Origin: Devosia ginsengisoli
GTDB lineage: Bacteria > Pseudomonadota > Alphaproteobacteria > Rhizobiales > Devosiaceae
Direction: 5' to 3'
Assembly: GCF_007859655.1 (NCBI RefSeq)
Contig: NZ_CP042304.1
Location: 3,908,501 to 3,972,500 of the forward strand
Length of the DNA: 64,000 nucleotides
The translations under genes and the position numbers were made by a program. Below are positions 44,314-53,811 of the stretch, piece by piece. How positions within the stretch are numbered: the first letter of the stretch is position 1; the number at the start of each line of letters is the position of its first letter. The notes beneath the pieces are model-generated. The model was not told where the DNA came from. It was given only the letters and a program-made list of their open reading frames with translations, and did no database searches.

Positions 44314-45189
44314 TCATTCAGCAGCGGCGACGGCGGTGTCGGCTTCGTATTTCTTCAGCATCTCGGCCATGCCGGAGAAGGTGAAGCTGTGCAGTTCGCG
44401 ACGGGTGGCCGCCTGCGGCGCGAAGGTGATGGTGAGACCCGAGGGCCGCACGGTGCCGATGGCGAAGGCGGCGCCTTCGAGCATGCGCAGGCCTTCATGC
44501 AGCCAGAGCACGTCGGTGGCGGCATGCTGGCCGATGCCGACAACGGCGGGGATGCCGTACCAGTTGGATACGCGGTCGTAGTGGATATGGCCCGAGAGGA
44601 TGCCCAGCACGGTCTTGCCGGCGACGGCCTGGCGCAAGGCCTCGGTATCGGCGTAGGACAGCGATTCCCACTCCATGGTCGGGTTGTGCGTATCGAGCGC
44701 CGGCGCGTGGTGCATGACGAGCAGCTTGGGCAGCGCGGCATGGTTTTCGAGTTCGGCCTTGAGCCAGTCGAGCTGGCCCGGCTCGAACGAACCGCCGACC
44801 TTGTCGGGCACGCTGGAGTCGAGAACGATGACGTGGATGCCGGCAATGACTTCGGCATGGTCGTAAGGGGCATCGACATTGTCGGTGCGGCCGAGCATAG
44901 CCGGATAGAAGCCGTCGCGACGGTCGTGATTGCCCAGCGCATAGAGGACCGGCATGTCGAGGCCGGATTCCGCCACGATCGACTTGAGGTTTTCGTAGCT
45001 GCCCTGGTCGCCGCGGTTTGTCAGGTCGCCGCTGGCGACGATGAATTTGGGCTGAGGCACCAGCGTCTTGATGTCCGCCAGGATGCGCCGCAGCGTCGTC
45101 GTGGTGTCGGAGAAAAGATGATCATCCTGCACGGCGGTATTACCGACATGCAGGTCGGTCAGATGGATGAAAGTGACGGGGTCGGACAT
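44314..45189 (-). CDS. Calcineurin-like metallophosphodiesterase (GpdQ/CpdA-like), copy 1
   Basis: A 291-residue metallophosphoesterase with all family motifs: IHLTDLHVG (Asp, His), SGDLTNRGD, GNHDRRDGF, VMHHAPALD and SGHIHYDR. The pattern matches class III cyclic-nucleotide or glycerophosphodiester phosphodiesterases (CpdA, GpdQ). No signal peptide, so the substrate is cleaved inside the cell after import. ATG 45189 has GGAGAG upstream. First gene of the operon; a TetR gene is divergent across a palindrome. Confidence 0.92.
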   Translation of the reverse strand: MSDPVTFIHLTDLHVGNTAVQDDHLFSDTTTTLRRILADIKTLVPQPKFIVASGDLTNRGDQGSYENLKSIVAESGLDMPVLYALGNHDRRDGFYPAMLGRTDNVDAPYDHAEVIAGIHVIVLDSSVPDKVGGSFEPGQLDWLKAELENHAALPKLLVMHHAPALDTHNPTMEWESLSYADTEALRQAVAGKTVLGILSGHIHYDRVSNWYGIPAVVGIGQHAATDVLWLHEGLRMLEGAAFAIGTVRPSGLTITFAPQAATRRELHSFTFSGMAEMLKKYEADTAVAAAE

Positions 45190-45316
45190 GGGCGCTCTCC
45201 TTGCTCTGGTGGGGTCCAGCGGCAAAATTTTCGCTGTAACTCTTTGTGGCGCATAAGTTTTGTTACAAACATCTTGTGTGGCGCCTTCGTTAGGGTTAGC
45301 TTCCCTCCATGACAGG

Positions 45317-45334
45317 TGAATGAAGGTTCATTCA
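45317..45334. promoter_or_regulatory. TetR operator
   Basis: A perfect 8-2-8 palindrome, TGAATGAAGGTTCATTCA, immediately before the tetR start at 45339 and within the divergent promoter region of the importer operon. Confidence 0.8.
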
Positions 45335-45338
45335 GTTT

Positions 45339-45905
45339 ATGGATGTTGTCCTCGACAAGCGTGAGCGCATACTAGCAGCGGCCGCACGGCTCATCGTTCG
45401 CAACGGCTTGCAGTGCTCCATGGCCGCGATCGCCGAAGAGGCAAGCGTGGCCACCGGCTCGCTCTACAATTACTTCGACTCCAAGGAAGCGCTGGTGCTG
45501 GGCGTCTATACGCGCGTCACGGCATTGATGACCGAGAGCCTCGTGACCCCGTCCGGCGGGGATAGCGGCGAAGAGCCGGTGCGCCGCTATATCGAGAGCT
45601 ATATCGACTTCATCTGGGAGGATCCCGACCGGGCGCGGCTGTTCGATTATCTCGACAATAATCCACTGATTACCCTGAGGGACGCCAAGGCCATTTTCGG
45701 CGCCTTCGTCGAGCACGGCATCGCCATGATCGAGGCGGCGCAGGCTGCGGGTGTGGTTCGAGCAGGCCCGCCGACCATGATCATGAGCTTCATGCGCGGG
45801 TCCATCCGCAATACGCTGAAGCGCCGGCGCATGACCGAGACCAGGCTGACAGATGCCGACCGACAGCTTGTGGCCGCCATGTGCTGGGCCGCCATCGCCG
45901 CCTGA
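45339..45905 (+). CDS. TetR-family transcriptional regulator of importer operon
   Basis: A 188-residue TetR protein with HTH (MAAIAEEASVATGSLYNYFDSKEALVLGVY, about residues 28-57) and a short ligand domain with LTDADRQLVAAMCWAAIAA at the end. ATG 45339 follows the palindrome by four bases, so repression would be direct. It should control itself and the divergent operon starting at 45189; inducer unknown. Tail-to-tail with the second phosphatase gene, five bases apart. Confidence 0.93.
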   Translation: MDVVLDKRERILAAAARLIVRNGLQCSMAAIAEEASVATGSLYNYFDSKEALVLGVYTRVTALMTESLVTPSGGDSGEEPVRRYIESYIDFIWEDPDRARLFDYLDNNPLITLRDAKAIFGAFVEHGIAMIEAAQAAGVVRAGPPTMIMSFMRGSIRNTLKRRRMTETRLTDADRQLVAAMCWAAIAA

Positions 45906-45910
45906 GGCGG

Positions 45911-46645
45911 CTAGGCACATAGGCGGTCGGCCAGCAGGGCCACCTCGGAGCGCGTCAGCCCGATTCCAGCAAGGTAGGCGTCGATGCCACCATGAGCGAT
46001 GTCGAGATGGTCGAGCATGACCAGCATGGTCGCAGCATCGCTGGCAAGCACGCGCTCGACATGTTCGGGCCGGCCGCCAGCTGAAAGCGCGCGCTCACGT
46101 AACTGGCCGATCAGGTCGTCCGCTGCGGCGGTGAGCGCATAGTCGGCGACGATGTCGGCGCGACCGACGCCGGAAATCAGCAGCAAGAGCGCGGCAATGA
46201 TGCCGGTGCGATCCTTGCCCGCCGTGCAGTGGAACAGGACGATGCCGCGCGGCGCGGCGATGACGGCGCGCAGCACCTCGGCGAGTTGCGGGCGGCATTT
46301 ATCCAGGGCGTCGCAATAGCGCCGCGCCATGTCGAAGGGCACCGCGCTCATGGCGATGGGCGCCAGGGCGTCAAACAAGGCGATGTTGCGGTAGGCGACC
46401 GTGGCGTGCTCGCGAAAAGGATGCGACGTAAGACTGGTCTCATGCGGCCCGCGCAGGTCGATGACCAGCGTCAGGCCATCCTCGACCAGTCGAGCGATGC
46501 TGTCGTCGCGCAGGGGATGCAGGGCCTCGCCCCGCAGGATGCGACGCCATTGTGTAGCGCCGCCGGTGATGCGGGCATAGCCGCCCAGATCGCGGATATT
46601 GTGGGTGTCGGGCAAGGGCCAGTGACGCATCGCCGCCATGGTCAT
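45911..46645 (-). CDS. Tyrosine-phosphatase-like protein (Y_phosphatase3), copy 2
   Basis: A 244-residue homologue of the protein at 40433-41170 with the same [10 protein letters not shown] loop, NIRDLGGYAR and DLRGPHE motifs and similar length. ATG 46645 has GGAGG seven bases upstream. It is the last gene of the small operon tetR2-phosphodiesterase 2-binding protein 2-phosphatase 2. Role as for copy 1. Confidence 0.88.
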   Translation of the reverse strand: MTMAAMRHWPLPDTHNIRDLGGYARITGGATQWRRILRGEALHPLRDDSIARLVEDGLTLVIDLRGPHETSLTSHPFREHATVAYRNIALFDALAPIAMSAVPFDMARRYCDALDKCRPQLAEVLRAVIAAPRGIVLFHCTAGKDRTGIIAALLLLISGVGRADIVADYALTAAADDLIGQLRERALSAGGRPEHVERVLASDAATMLVMLDHLDIAHGGIDAYLAGIGLTRSEVALLADRLCA

Positions 46646-46672
46646 GGCTGCCTCCGTTCAGTCGAAAGAGAT

Positions 46673-46693
46673 GGGCGCGGCACGGCCGCGCCC
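46673..46693 (-). promoter_or_regulatory. Intercistronic hairpin after binding-protein gene 2
   Basis: GGGCGCGGC and GCCGCGCCC form a 9-bp stem with an ACG loop, nine bases after the binding-protein stop, mirroring the hairpin at 42982-43003 in position though not in sequence. Confidence 0.65.
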
Positions 46694-46701
46694 GGTCGGC
46701 A

Positions 46702-48001
46702 TCAGGGCATCAGGCCCTGGGCATTGTCCTGGGCGAAGCTCAGCACTTCGGAGACATCGCCTTCACCAAGCACGGCTTCGACGACTGCCTCCTTCATCAT
46801 GGCCTCGGCCTGGCGGTAGTTGGGGCCGGGGAAGGCAACATTGGGAGTGAGCCGAGACAGCTGTTCCAGGTTCGGACGGATCAGCGGATGGGTTTCGGTC
46901 CACGGACCGAGAAAATCCGGATCGTCGACGATATCGAGGCGCAGCGGCAGGTAGCCGATCTTGCTGGTGATGATGGTGTAGCCGTATTTCGAGGTGAGGA
47001 ACTTCATCAGCTCATAGGAGGCGCGCTGCTTGACCGGGGCCTTGGAGAAGCTGAACAGGGCGCTGCCCGAATTGGTCGGGGTGGTCGGTTTGTCAGCGAA
47101 GCTCGGCATGGCGGCGACGCGCAGCTCCCAATTGCCTTCGGCAGCGGTCGAAAGGGCGTTCTGCAAGGCGCTGGTATAGAGATACATGCCCAACTGGCCG
47201 CTCAGCATGGCATCGTTGGCGCCGGCAGGGTCGATCCGGGCATGCGCGCCGCTATCGACCATGTCGCGCAGCATCCGCACCGCTTCGATGCCTTCGGGAT
47301 TGGCGAAGGTCAGGGTGTTGCCGTCGCGGACATTGCCGCCATTGGACATCAGGATGGCCTGATAGACGAAGGTGCCATCGGCCGGGCCATAGGCGCCGGG
47401 GAAGAAGCCTTCGGCATCGGTCTTTTCGACGATGGCTTCGGCCGCGGTCTTTACCTCGGCCCAGGTCTTGGGCGGATTGTCGGGGTCGAGACCGGCAGCA
47501 CGGAACAGGTCTGCGTTGTAATAGAGGATCGGGGTCGAGAAAGTGTAGGCAAGGCCATAGGTCTTGCCGTCGACCTTGCCGAGATCGAGGCCGCGGGGGG
47601 ATCATGCCGTCGGTCAGCTCGGCATAGCCGTCCGAGCCGGCCATGTCTTCCAGGGCATTGGCGCCCAGGTCGCTGGCGACGTAGATTAGGTCGCGAAACA
47701 CCAGTTGGGCCAGGTCGGGCTGCTGGCCAGCGGCCATATCGGCCTGCAGACGCGTTCCGATCTCGTTGGACGGCACGCCGATGGTCTCGACCGTGATATT
47801 GGGGTTTTCTTCCTCGAACCTGGCCAACAGTTCGCGTGTGGCGTCGGCGCCAGCGCTCGCGGTGGCGAGGTTGTAATTGTAGAAGGTGATGGTCACCGGT
47901 TCGGTGATGTCATCGGCCATTTGGGCGAAGGCCATGCCGGAAAGGGCGGTAAAGCCCAAGCCGGCGGCGGCCAGCAGCTTGATGAAATTGCGTTTGATCA
48001 T
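46702..48001 (-). pseudogene. ABC solute-binding protein (family 1), copy 2, frameshifted
   Basis: The signal MIKRNFIKLLAAAGLGFTAL plus SGMAFA and the N-terminal lobe are in one frame (to DGMIP), the rest (GLDLGKVDGKTYGLAYTF... to AQDNAQGLMP) in another. The break is the C run at 47600-47595 (minus strand): five Cs instead of six would give a continuous protein of about 432 residues aligned throughout with copy 1. ATG 48001 has AAGGA eight bases upstream. Otherwise intact, so a sequencing error or phase-variable run is more likely than old decay. No permease accompanies it. Confidence 0.85.
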
Positions 48002-48026
48002 CGGTGGGGTCCTTGGAGTTGGGAGA

Positions 48027-48881
48027 TCAGCCTGCGGCGGCGTCGGCCAGGGCAGCTTCCTGCTTTTGACGGAGGAGCTTGAGGTCGTAGCGATTGAGTT
48101 CGGCTCGGGTCTGGGGCAGGGGCACCAGAGCCATGGTGAGGCCGGAGCGGCGGATGGTACCGATGCCGAACGAGGCGCCTTCCACCATGCGCAGCACATC
48201 GGTGGTGAGAATGTCGGTGGCGGCATGCTGGCCCATGCCGACGATGACCGGAATGCCGTGCCACACCGAGAAGCGGTCGTGGTGGATATGGCCGGAGAGA
48301 ATGCCCACCACATTGCGGCCCCTGAGCAGAGCCGCGAGCTGCTGGGACTGATTGAACTCGATAGTTCGCCAATGGTCCCAGGGCGGGGTATCGCCAAGCG
48401 CTGGGGCGTGATGGGCGACGATCAGCTTGGGCAGATCGGCATGGCTGTCGAGCGCGGCTTCGAGCCAGGCGAACTGTTCGGGCTCGATACTGCCTCCGAT
48501 CTGGCCGGGCGTGGTGGTATCGAGGGTGATGACATGCACCGCTTCGATGACCTGCTCGTGATCGTAGGGCAGGTCGAGGGCTTGGGTCTGGCCGAGCATG
48601 CCCTCGTAGAAACCAGCGCGGGTGTCATGGTTGCCGATGGCATAGACCACGGGCAGGTCGGTGGCGGCCATGATGGCCTTCAGCTGGCGGTAGCTGTCGG
48701 CGTCGCCGCGATTGGTCAGGTCGCCGCTGGCAATGATGAATTTGGGCGCCTGGTCCATGCTGGCGATCAACTCGAGCACCCGGGCCAGCGTCCTGGACGT
48801 GTCGCTGAACAGATGGTCGTCAGCGACGGCGGGGTTGCCGACATGCAGGTCGGTGATATGGATGAAACTGGTCTCGGCCAT
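48027..48881 (-). CDS. Calcineurin-like metallophosphodiesterase, copy 2
   Basis: A 284-residue homologue of the protein at 44314-45189: IHITDLHVGNPAV, SGDLTNRGDADSY, GNHDTRAGF, VAHHAPALG and SGHIHHDRF are all kept. Cytoplasmic. The start has GGAG about eight bases upstream. Followed after 25 bases by the second binding protein gene. The two enzymes differ enough to have diverged in substrate. Confidence 0.92.
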   Translation of the reverse strand: MAETSFIHITDLHVGNPAVADDHLFSDTSRTLARVLELIASMDQAPKFIIASGDLTNRGDADSYRQLKAIMAATDLPVVYAIGNHDTRAGFYEGMLGQTQALDLPYDHEQVIEAVHVITLDTTTPGQIGGSIEPEQFAWLEAALDSHADLPKLIVAHHAPALGDTPPWDHWRTIEFNQSQQLAALLRGRNVVGILSGHIHHDRFSVWHGIPVIVGMGQHAATDILTTDVLRMVEGASFGIGTIRRSGLTMALVPLPQTRAELNRYDLKLLRQKQEAALADAAAG

Positions 48882-48925
48882 GGGTCGTGCTCCGTTGCTG
48901 GAGCATGGCCTAGGCCCCTACCGTC

Positions 48926-49609
48926 TCAGCGACGTGACGAGTTTGGAACAACGTTTGAATTGGTCGAAGGTGGTGTGGTGAACATCGGTGTCGTCGCCGC
49001 GACGACCTGTTCAAGCACGATCAGGGGATCGTCCAGGTTCAGCGCATGGCTGGTCAATTCGTCGGTACGGCGCCGGTTACGCGTCATCTGCGAGCGAACG
49101 CCCAGCAGGCAGGAGATGCGGAAGCCGATATCCACGTCGCTGAGCCAGGGCGCAATCGTTCGGAAGTGCGGAATGAACACGCGGTGATGATCGATGTCTT
49201 CGATCATGGGGCGGAATATCTCGGGGTGTTCGCTGGACTGGGCCAGGTTGGTCATGTGTCGCAGCACGTTATAGCTGGATGCTCGATCGAGGCTCCAGCG
49301 GATGGACGGGCCGACCATGGCGACGATAAGGTCTTCGATGCTTGCAGGTGCCGGATGCGCCCGCTGTACCGCCGCCTGCAGCATTGCCAGTCGCTCGGCG
49401 TTCAGCTTCATATAGACCCGCTCGGCCACTGAAAAGATCAGTTGCTCGACACTTCCAAAATGATAGCTGACTGCACTGACCGCAGCGCCCGCCCGCCGCG
49501 CAATGCTCCGGACAGTAACTTCGTCTGGGTGATCAGCAGCATTGAGCAGCGCCTCGCACGCAGCCTGCAGCTTCTCTGCCGTGACGCTCTTGTTGGTTTC
49601 CCGCCGCAC
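48926..49609 (-). CDS. TetR-family transcriptional regulator of second module
   Basis: A 227-residue TetR protein: HTH VRSIARRAGAAVSAVSYHFGSVEQLIFSV (about residues 33-61), then a ligand domain and a Ser/Asn-rich C-terminal tail. The start is GTG 49609 with a weak site. It is upstream of and in line with the second phosphodiesterase gene (44-base gap), unlike the divergent TetR of the first module, and is not closely similar to it. Confidence 0.88.
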   Translation of the reverse strand: MRRETNKSVTAEKLQAACEALLNAADHPDEVTVRSIARRAGAAVSAVSYHFGSVEQLIFSVAERVYMKLNAERLAMLQAAVQRAHPAPASIEDLIVAMVGPSIRWSLDRASSYNVLRHMTNLAQSSEHPEIFRPMIEDIDHHRVFIPHFRTIAPWLSDVDIGFRISCLLGVRSQMTRNRRRTDELTSHALNLDDPLIVLEQVVAATTPMFTTPPSTNSNVVPNSSRR

Positions 49610-49794
49610 GCGCAGAACATGGCACCAGGGTCGTGACAGCCGTGTGAACCCCGGCGTTTCCCGTTTAGATTATTCGTCGGCGGAATACAGGCTTGCCAAT
49701 GTCCCGGGGCGACATCCACGCAGCTGGCAAACGCGAATTTCTGCTGGCTCCACGCTGCACGAGACCATGCAATTCATGCCCCCCGAGTGCGCCC

Positions 49795-50276
49795 CAAAAT
49801 GGAAGTGCATTCCAGGATGGTGGTCCGATCCAAGGCGCGGAGATCAACACCTTTGAAATCGTGCGCGGCTTTGCCAAGGTGTTTTCGGCAGATTGCCGCT
49901 ACTTCGTAGCCCCAATCTATGCAGATTCGCCCGAATCCCGCGTGGCCATCATTTCCCAGCCGCCGCACATTCGAGTCCATCTGCAATGTCGATCTGGCCT
50001 ATCTTAGCGTCGGTGACGTTTCCGATCGCTCTCTGCAGGTGCGCTATGGCCTGCCCGATGGCATCGATAGCCGAGCTTATCGCCCATGGCGCGGTTGGCG
50101 ACCTGGCCGGCCATTTCCTCAATGCGCGGGGCGTGCCGCTGGATCGCACGATCAACCGCCAAGCATTGGCCCCCGAGCTTTTCAGTCTCTCGAAGATACG
50201 TCACCGGCTCGTGGTTGGCGGGGCGCCTACAAAGGTACCTATCGTGTCGGCCATATTGGCGACGGCTAGAGGGTAG
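49795..50276 (+). pseudogene. Remnant of SorC/DeoR-type sugar-binding regulator
   Basis: Pieces of the SorC sugar-binding domain appear in order but in three frames: FEIVRGFAKVFSADCRYFVAPIYADSPESR then ISQPPHIRVHLQ, then VDLAYLSVGDVSDRSLQVRYGLPD, then AHGAVGDLAGHFLNARGVPLDRTINRQAL...RHRLVVGGAPTKVPIV. No HTH and no C-terminal end are found. Order and motifs (GAVGD, VGG at the end) are those of SorC regulators of sugar operons. Several indels plus missing ends indicate genuine decay. The area before it (49610-49794) has no gene. Confidence 0.7.
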
Positions 50277-50722
50277 GAGGGAAATCACCTATTGATTTCA
50301 ATGAAATAGGTGTTCGCAGTTCTGTTCTGACCGGCGCGCCATTTCGCTAGCTATCAGTTGCGCGGCATCCGTTCTGCCTGCAGCCGGTCTACATTGCGCC
50401 CCATACCGGTCGTTCCGACTGACATTGGAACTCGCCGAAAGCTGACCGTCTGCCGGCGCCAAACTGGGTGGAGAGCAGACTGGCAGCTTCCGGCAGATAG
50501 GCAAGCATTGCAGACGCTGTGTACGTGCGGGGGCTCGGGTCGACTGACCACCCCAATCGTCGACATCGCCTTGGCAGTATGGATTTTGGGTTGGCGAAGT
50601 TACTACCTCCATCCGCAGCAGTTTCAAACGCTTAGCCCTCGGCGATACAGGGGATTAGTGGATAATTAAGCATCATATTCGCAACATCGGGCATTACTTG
50701 ATTTCATTTCAGTCCGGTCGCC
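50277..50722. other. Non-coding stretch with one hairpin
   Basis: No supported gene. CACCTATT (50286-50293) faces AATAGGTG (50305-50312) with an inner ATTGATTTCAAT palindrome, a likely hairpin just after the decayed regulator. The rest shows no motif; it may be further decayed sequence. Confidence 0.5.
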
Positions 50723-53693
50723 ATGCAGGGAAGCCGTTTTTTCCGAACAGTTTTGCCGTCCCGCCGGTCTCTGCTCCTGTCGGCGGCGCCCTTCGTCGTG
50801 GCGCTGGCGGCGCTCTCGCCGGCATCGGCGCAAGTCTTCATTGGCGGGGACAGCACGCCGTTAAATCCTGCGCTCGTCGACGGCAGCGTCGACCTGGAGA
50901 TTGGTGTGAACGGTTCGGGTGACCTGACCATTCTCAATGGCGGCGTATTGACCAATAATACAAGTTACGTCGGCAACGATGTGGGGGGCATCGGCGTCGC
51001 AATGGTCTCGGGCCAGGACTCGCGATGGAACAATCTGGGCGACGTTGTCATCGGGCAGTATGGCAATGGAACGCTCGATATTCTTGCCGGCGGGTTCGTC
51101 AGCGGGGAGACAGGCTATATAGGCGCTAGTCCGGGCGGCATCGGTGTCGTGACGGTTTCAGGCGAGGATGGCTCAGGCAATGCTTCCGCCTGGTCTCTTC
51201 AGCAAGGTCTGAACATCGGACAGGAGGGGGACAGGTACGCTGAACGTCGCACAGGGCGGTCGCGTCACGACCGTCGGCCGAATCAGCGTTGGTTCCTGGG
51301 GAACAGGCAATATTGAGCTTTCCGATAGCGCCACGGTGTCGAGCGATGACGCCATCATTGGCGTCGTCGGTTATGGAGAAGCCCTCCTGACATCGGGCGC
51401 GGCCTGGACCGTGGCGGAACAGTTCACGGTCGGTCTGGTCGCCCAAGGCGTTCTGCGCATTGAAGACGGCGCCAGCCTGACCAGCAACCAGGGCTATGTG
51501 GGTGCCAATGCCGGTGGCGACGGCAATGTGACTGTCACCGGGGGCGCGAGCTGGGAGATAACCAGCTTTAATCTCAACCTCGGCAATTACGGCGTTGGGG
51601 AGATGACCATCGAAGATGGCGCGCGGGTTTACGCCAATAGCGGCGTCGATCTCGGCATATCGGATGTGACGGCCAGCGGCACGCTGAATGTACTGGGCAC
51701 GCCGGGTGCGCGCGGGGTGCTGGAAACCAGTGGTTTCCAGGGCGGCATAGGCACCGCAAATGTCACCCTGGATGGCGGCATTGTTCGCGCCATCTACGAC
51801 AACACGAATTTTTTCAGCAATTACGGTGCCCAGCAGGTCACCCTCGACGCCGGCGGCGGTATCATCGACACCAATGGGCACGATATCGGCATCGCCCCCG
51901 TCATGACCGGGACGGGCAGCCTGACCAAGGAAGGGCTGGGCACGCTGACTCTCACCGGCGCCAACACGTATGGCGGTGGCACGACGATCGCGGCCGGCAC
52001 TTTGCAACTGGGCAATGGCGGCACGAGCGGCAGCATTTTGGGCAATGTCGCCAATAGCGGCGTCCTGGCTTTCAATCGCTCGGACGCGGTGACCTTTGGC
52101 GGGACGGTCAGCGGGACGGGTGGCGTTTGGCAGGTCGGCACCGGGCAGACCACGCTCAGCGCCAATAGTGCAGCCCTGTCGGGCGTCTCCAGGGTCTATG
52201 ACGGCATTCTTTCGGTCGATGGCACGCTTGGCGGATCGTTCGAGGCCATAGGCGGACGATTGCAGGGCATCGGCCAGGTGGGGGCGACGACGAATTTTGC
52301 CGGTGGCACCATCGCCCCGGGCAATTCGATCGGCACGCTGACCGTGGCCGGCAATTATCTCGGCAATGGCGGTACGCTCGAAATCGAAACGGTGCTGGGC
52401 GACGACAGTTCGGCCACCGACCTGCTGGTCGTGACCGGCGACACGGCCGGCAGCACCAATGTTCGCGTCATCAATCTCGGCGGCCTCGGCGCACAGACCA
52501 CTGAAGGCATCAGGATCGTCGATGTCGGTGGCGTTTCCGGCGGCGATTTCACGCTTCTGGGGCATTATGCCTTCGAAGGAGCGCCCGCCATTGTCGCCGG
52601 CGCCTATGCCTATCGTCTTCATCAGGGCGGCGTCAGCACGCCCGCCGACGGTGACTGGTACCTGCGGTCGGCCCTGGTCAATGGCACGACCCCGACCGGG
52701 CCGCTATATCAGGCCGGCGCCCCGATTTACGAGGCCTATGCGACGGCACTGCAGAGCTTCAACGACCTCGAAACCTTGCAGCAGCGCGTCGGCAACCGGT
52801 CCTGGACGGGTGGTGGGGTCGAAGCGGGCGCTGTGCCCGAAGCGGCCGACCCCAATAGCGGCATCTGGGGCCGCATTGTCGGCCACCACGCCAGTCTCGC
52901 CCCCCGGTTCACCACGACCGGCGCGGACATCGATGTCGGCACCTGGCAATTGCAGGCCGGTGCCGACCGGCCACTCTATTCGCACGAGCAGGGCACTCTG
53001 GTCGGCGGGGTTTCAGCGCGATACGGCACCATTGCGGGCGACGTCACTTCGATGTTCGGAAACGGTTCGATCAGCAGCACCGGCTATGGCCTGGGCGGAA
53101 CGCTGACTTGGTATGGTTCGGGCGGCTTTTACCTCGACGCCCAGGCGAACGTGACCTGGTATGACAGCGCGCTCTCTTCCGCCACCGCGGCAACCAGCCT
53201 GGTTTCGGGCAATAATGGCTTCGGTTACGCCCTCGGCGTCGAAGCCGGCCAGCGGATCGCGCTGGCGCCGAACTGGTCGATCACGCCACAGGCGCAGCTA
53301 ACCTATTCCGATGTCCGCCATGATGGCTTTACCGACGCCTATGGTGCCGCTGTTTCGCTGGTCGAAAGCAATGACCTCAATATCCGGCTGGGCCTTTCGG
53401 CCGACTACCAGGATAGCTGGACCGATGCGTCCGGCGAGACCAGCCGTCTCCATGCCTATGGCATCGCCAATCTCTATTACGACGTTCTGCCGGACAGCAG
53501 GACCGACCTTGCCGGGGTGGAACTGGTAAACACCCAGGACAACCTCTGGGGCGGCCTCGGGATCGGCGGCACCTATGCCTGGGGCGACGATAAATACGCC
53601 ATCCACGGCCAGGGCAGCGCCAATACAAGCCTCGTCAATTTCGGCAACAGCGTCAGCCTTGCCGGCACGGCCGGGCTCACCGTCAGATTTTAG
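50723..53693 (+). pseudogene. Type V autotransporter, one frameshift
   Basis: A large autotransporter of about 990 residues in two frames. The first part (from 50723) has the signal MQGSRFFRTVLPSRRSLLLS...ASAQ and repeats such as GSGDLTILNGGVL and GNGTLDILAGGFV. The break is GGGGG at 51226-51230: four Gs would give NIGQEGTGTLNVAQGGRV and continue to the end. The passenger has PATR beta-strand repeats (GLGTLTLTGANTYGGGTTIAAGTLQLG region). The C-terminal barrel (from about 52850, SGIWGRIVGHHASL) ends in TAGLTVRF. Surface adhesin role by family. Isolated from other genes, beside a decayed regulator. Confidence 0.85.
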
Positions 53694-53774
53694 GGCGTTT
53701 CAGGAATCCAGGGCATCCAGCCCGGCCCCTCGGTGATGATCGAACAGCCGGCCGAGGTTACAAGCCATAGATTT

Positions 53775-53805
53775 TTGGGCCTTTCGCAGATTACGAAAGG
53801 CCCAA
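53775..53805. terminator. Bidirectional terminator
   Basis: TTGGGCCTTTCG and CGAAAGGCCCAA pair perfectly over 12 bp with a seven-base loop, flanked by T and A runs, between the convergent autotransporter and cupin genes. Confidence 0.85.
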
Positions 53806-53811
53806 GCATTT

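Noticed and set aside
50286..50312. Hairpin read as a terminator or small RNA
   Set aside because: AT-rich stem without T run and no promoter visible; kept only as a hairpin in the non-coding stretch.
51126..52622. A 498-residue open frame antisense to the autotransporter
   Set aside because: It is the mirror of a repetitive high-GC gene; the plus strand has signal, repeats and barrel, while this has no recognisable domain.
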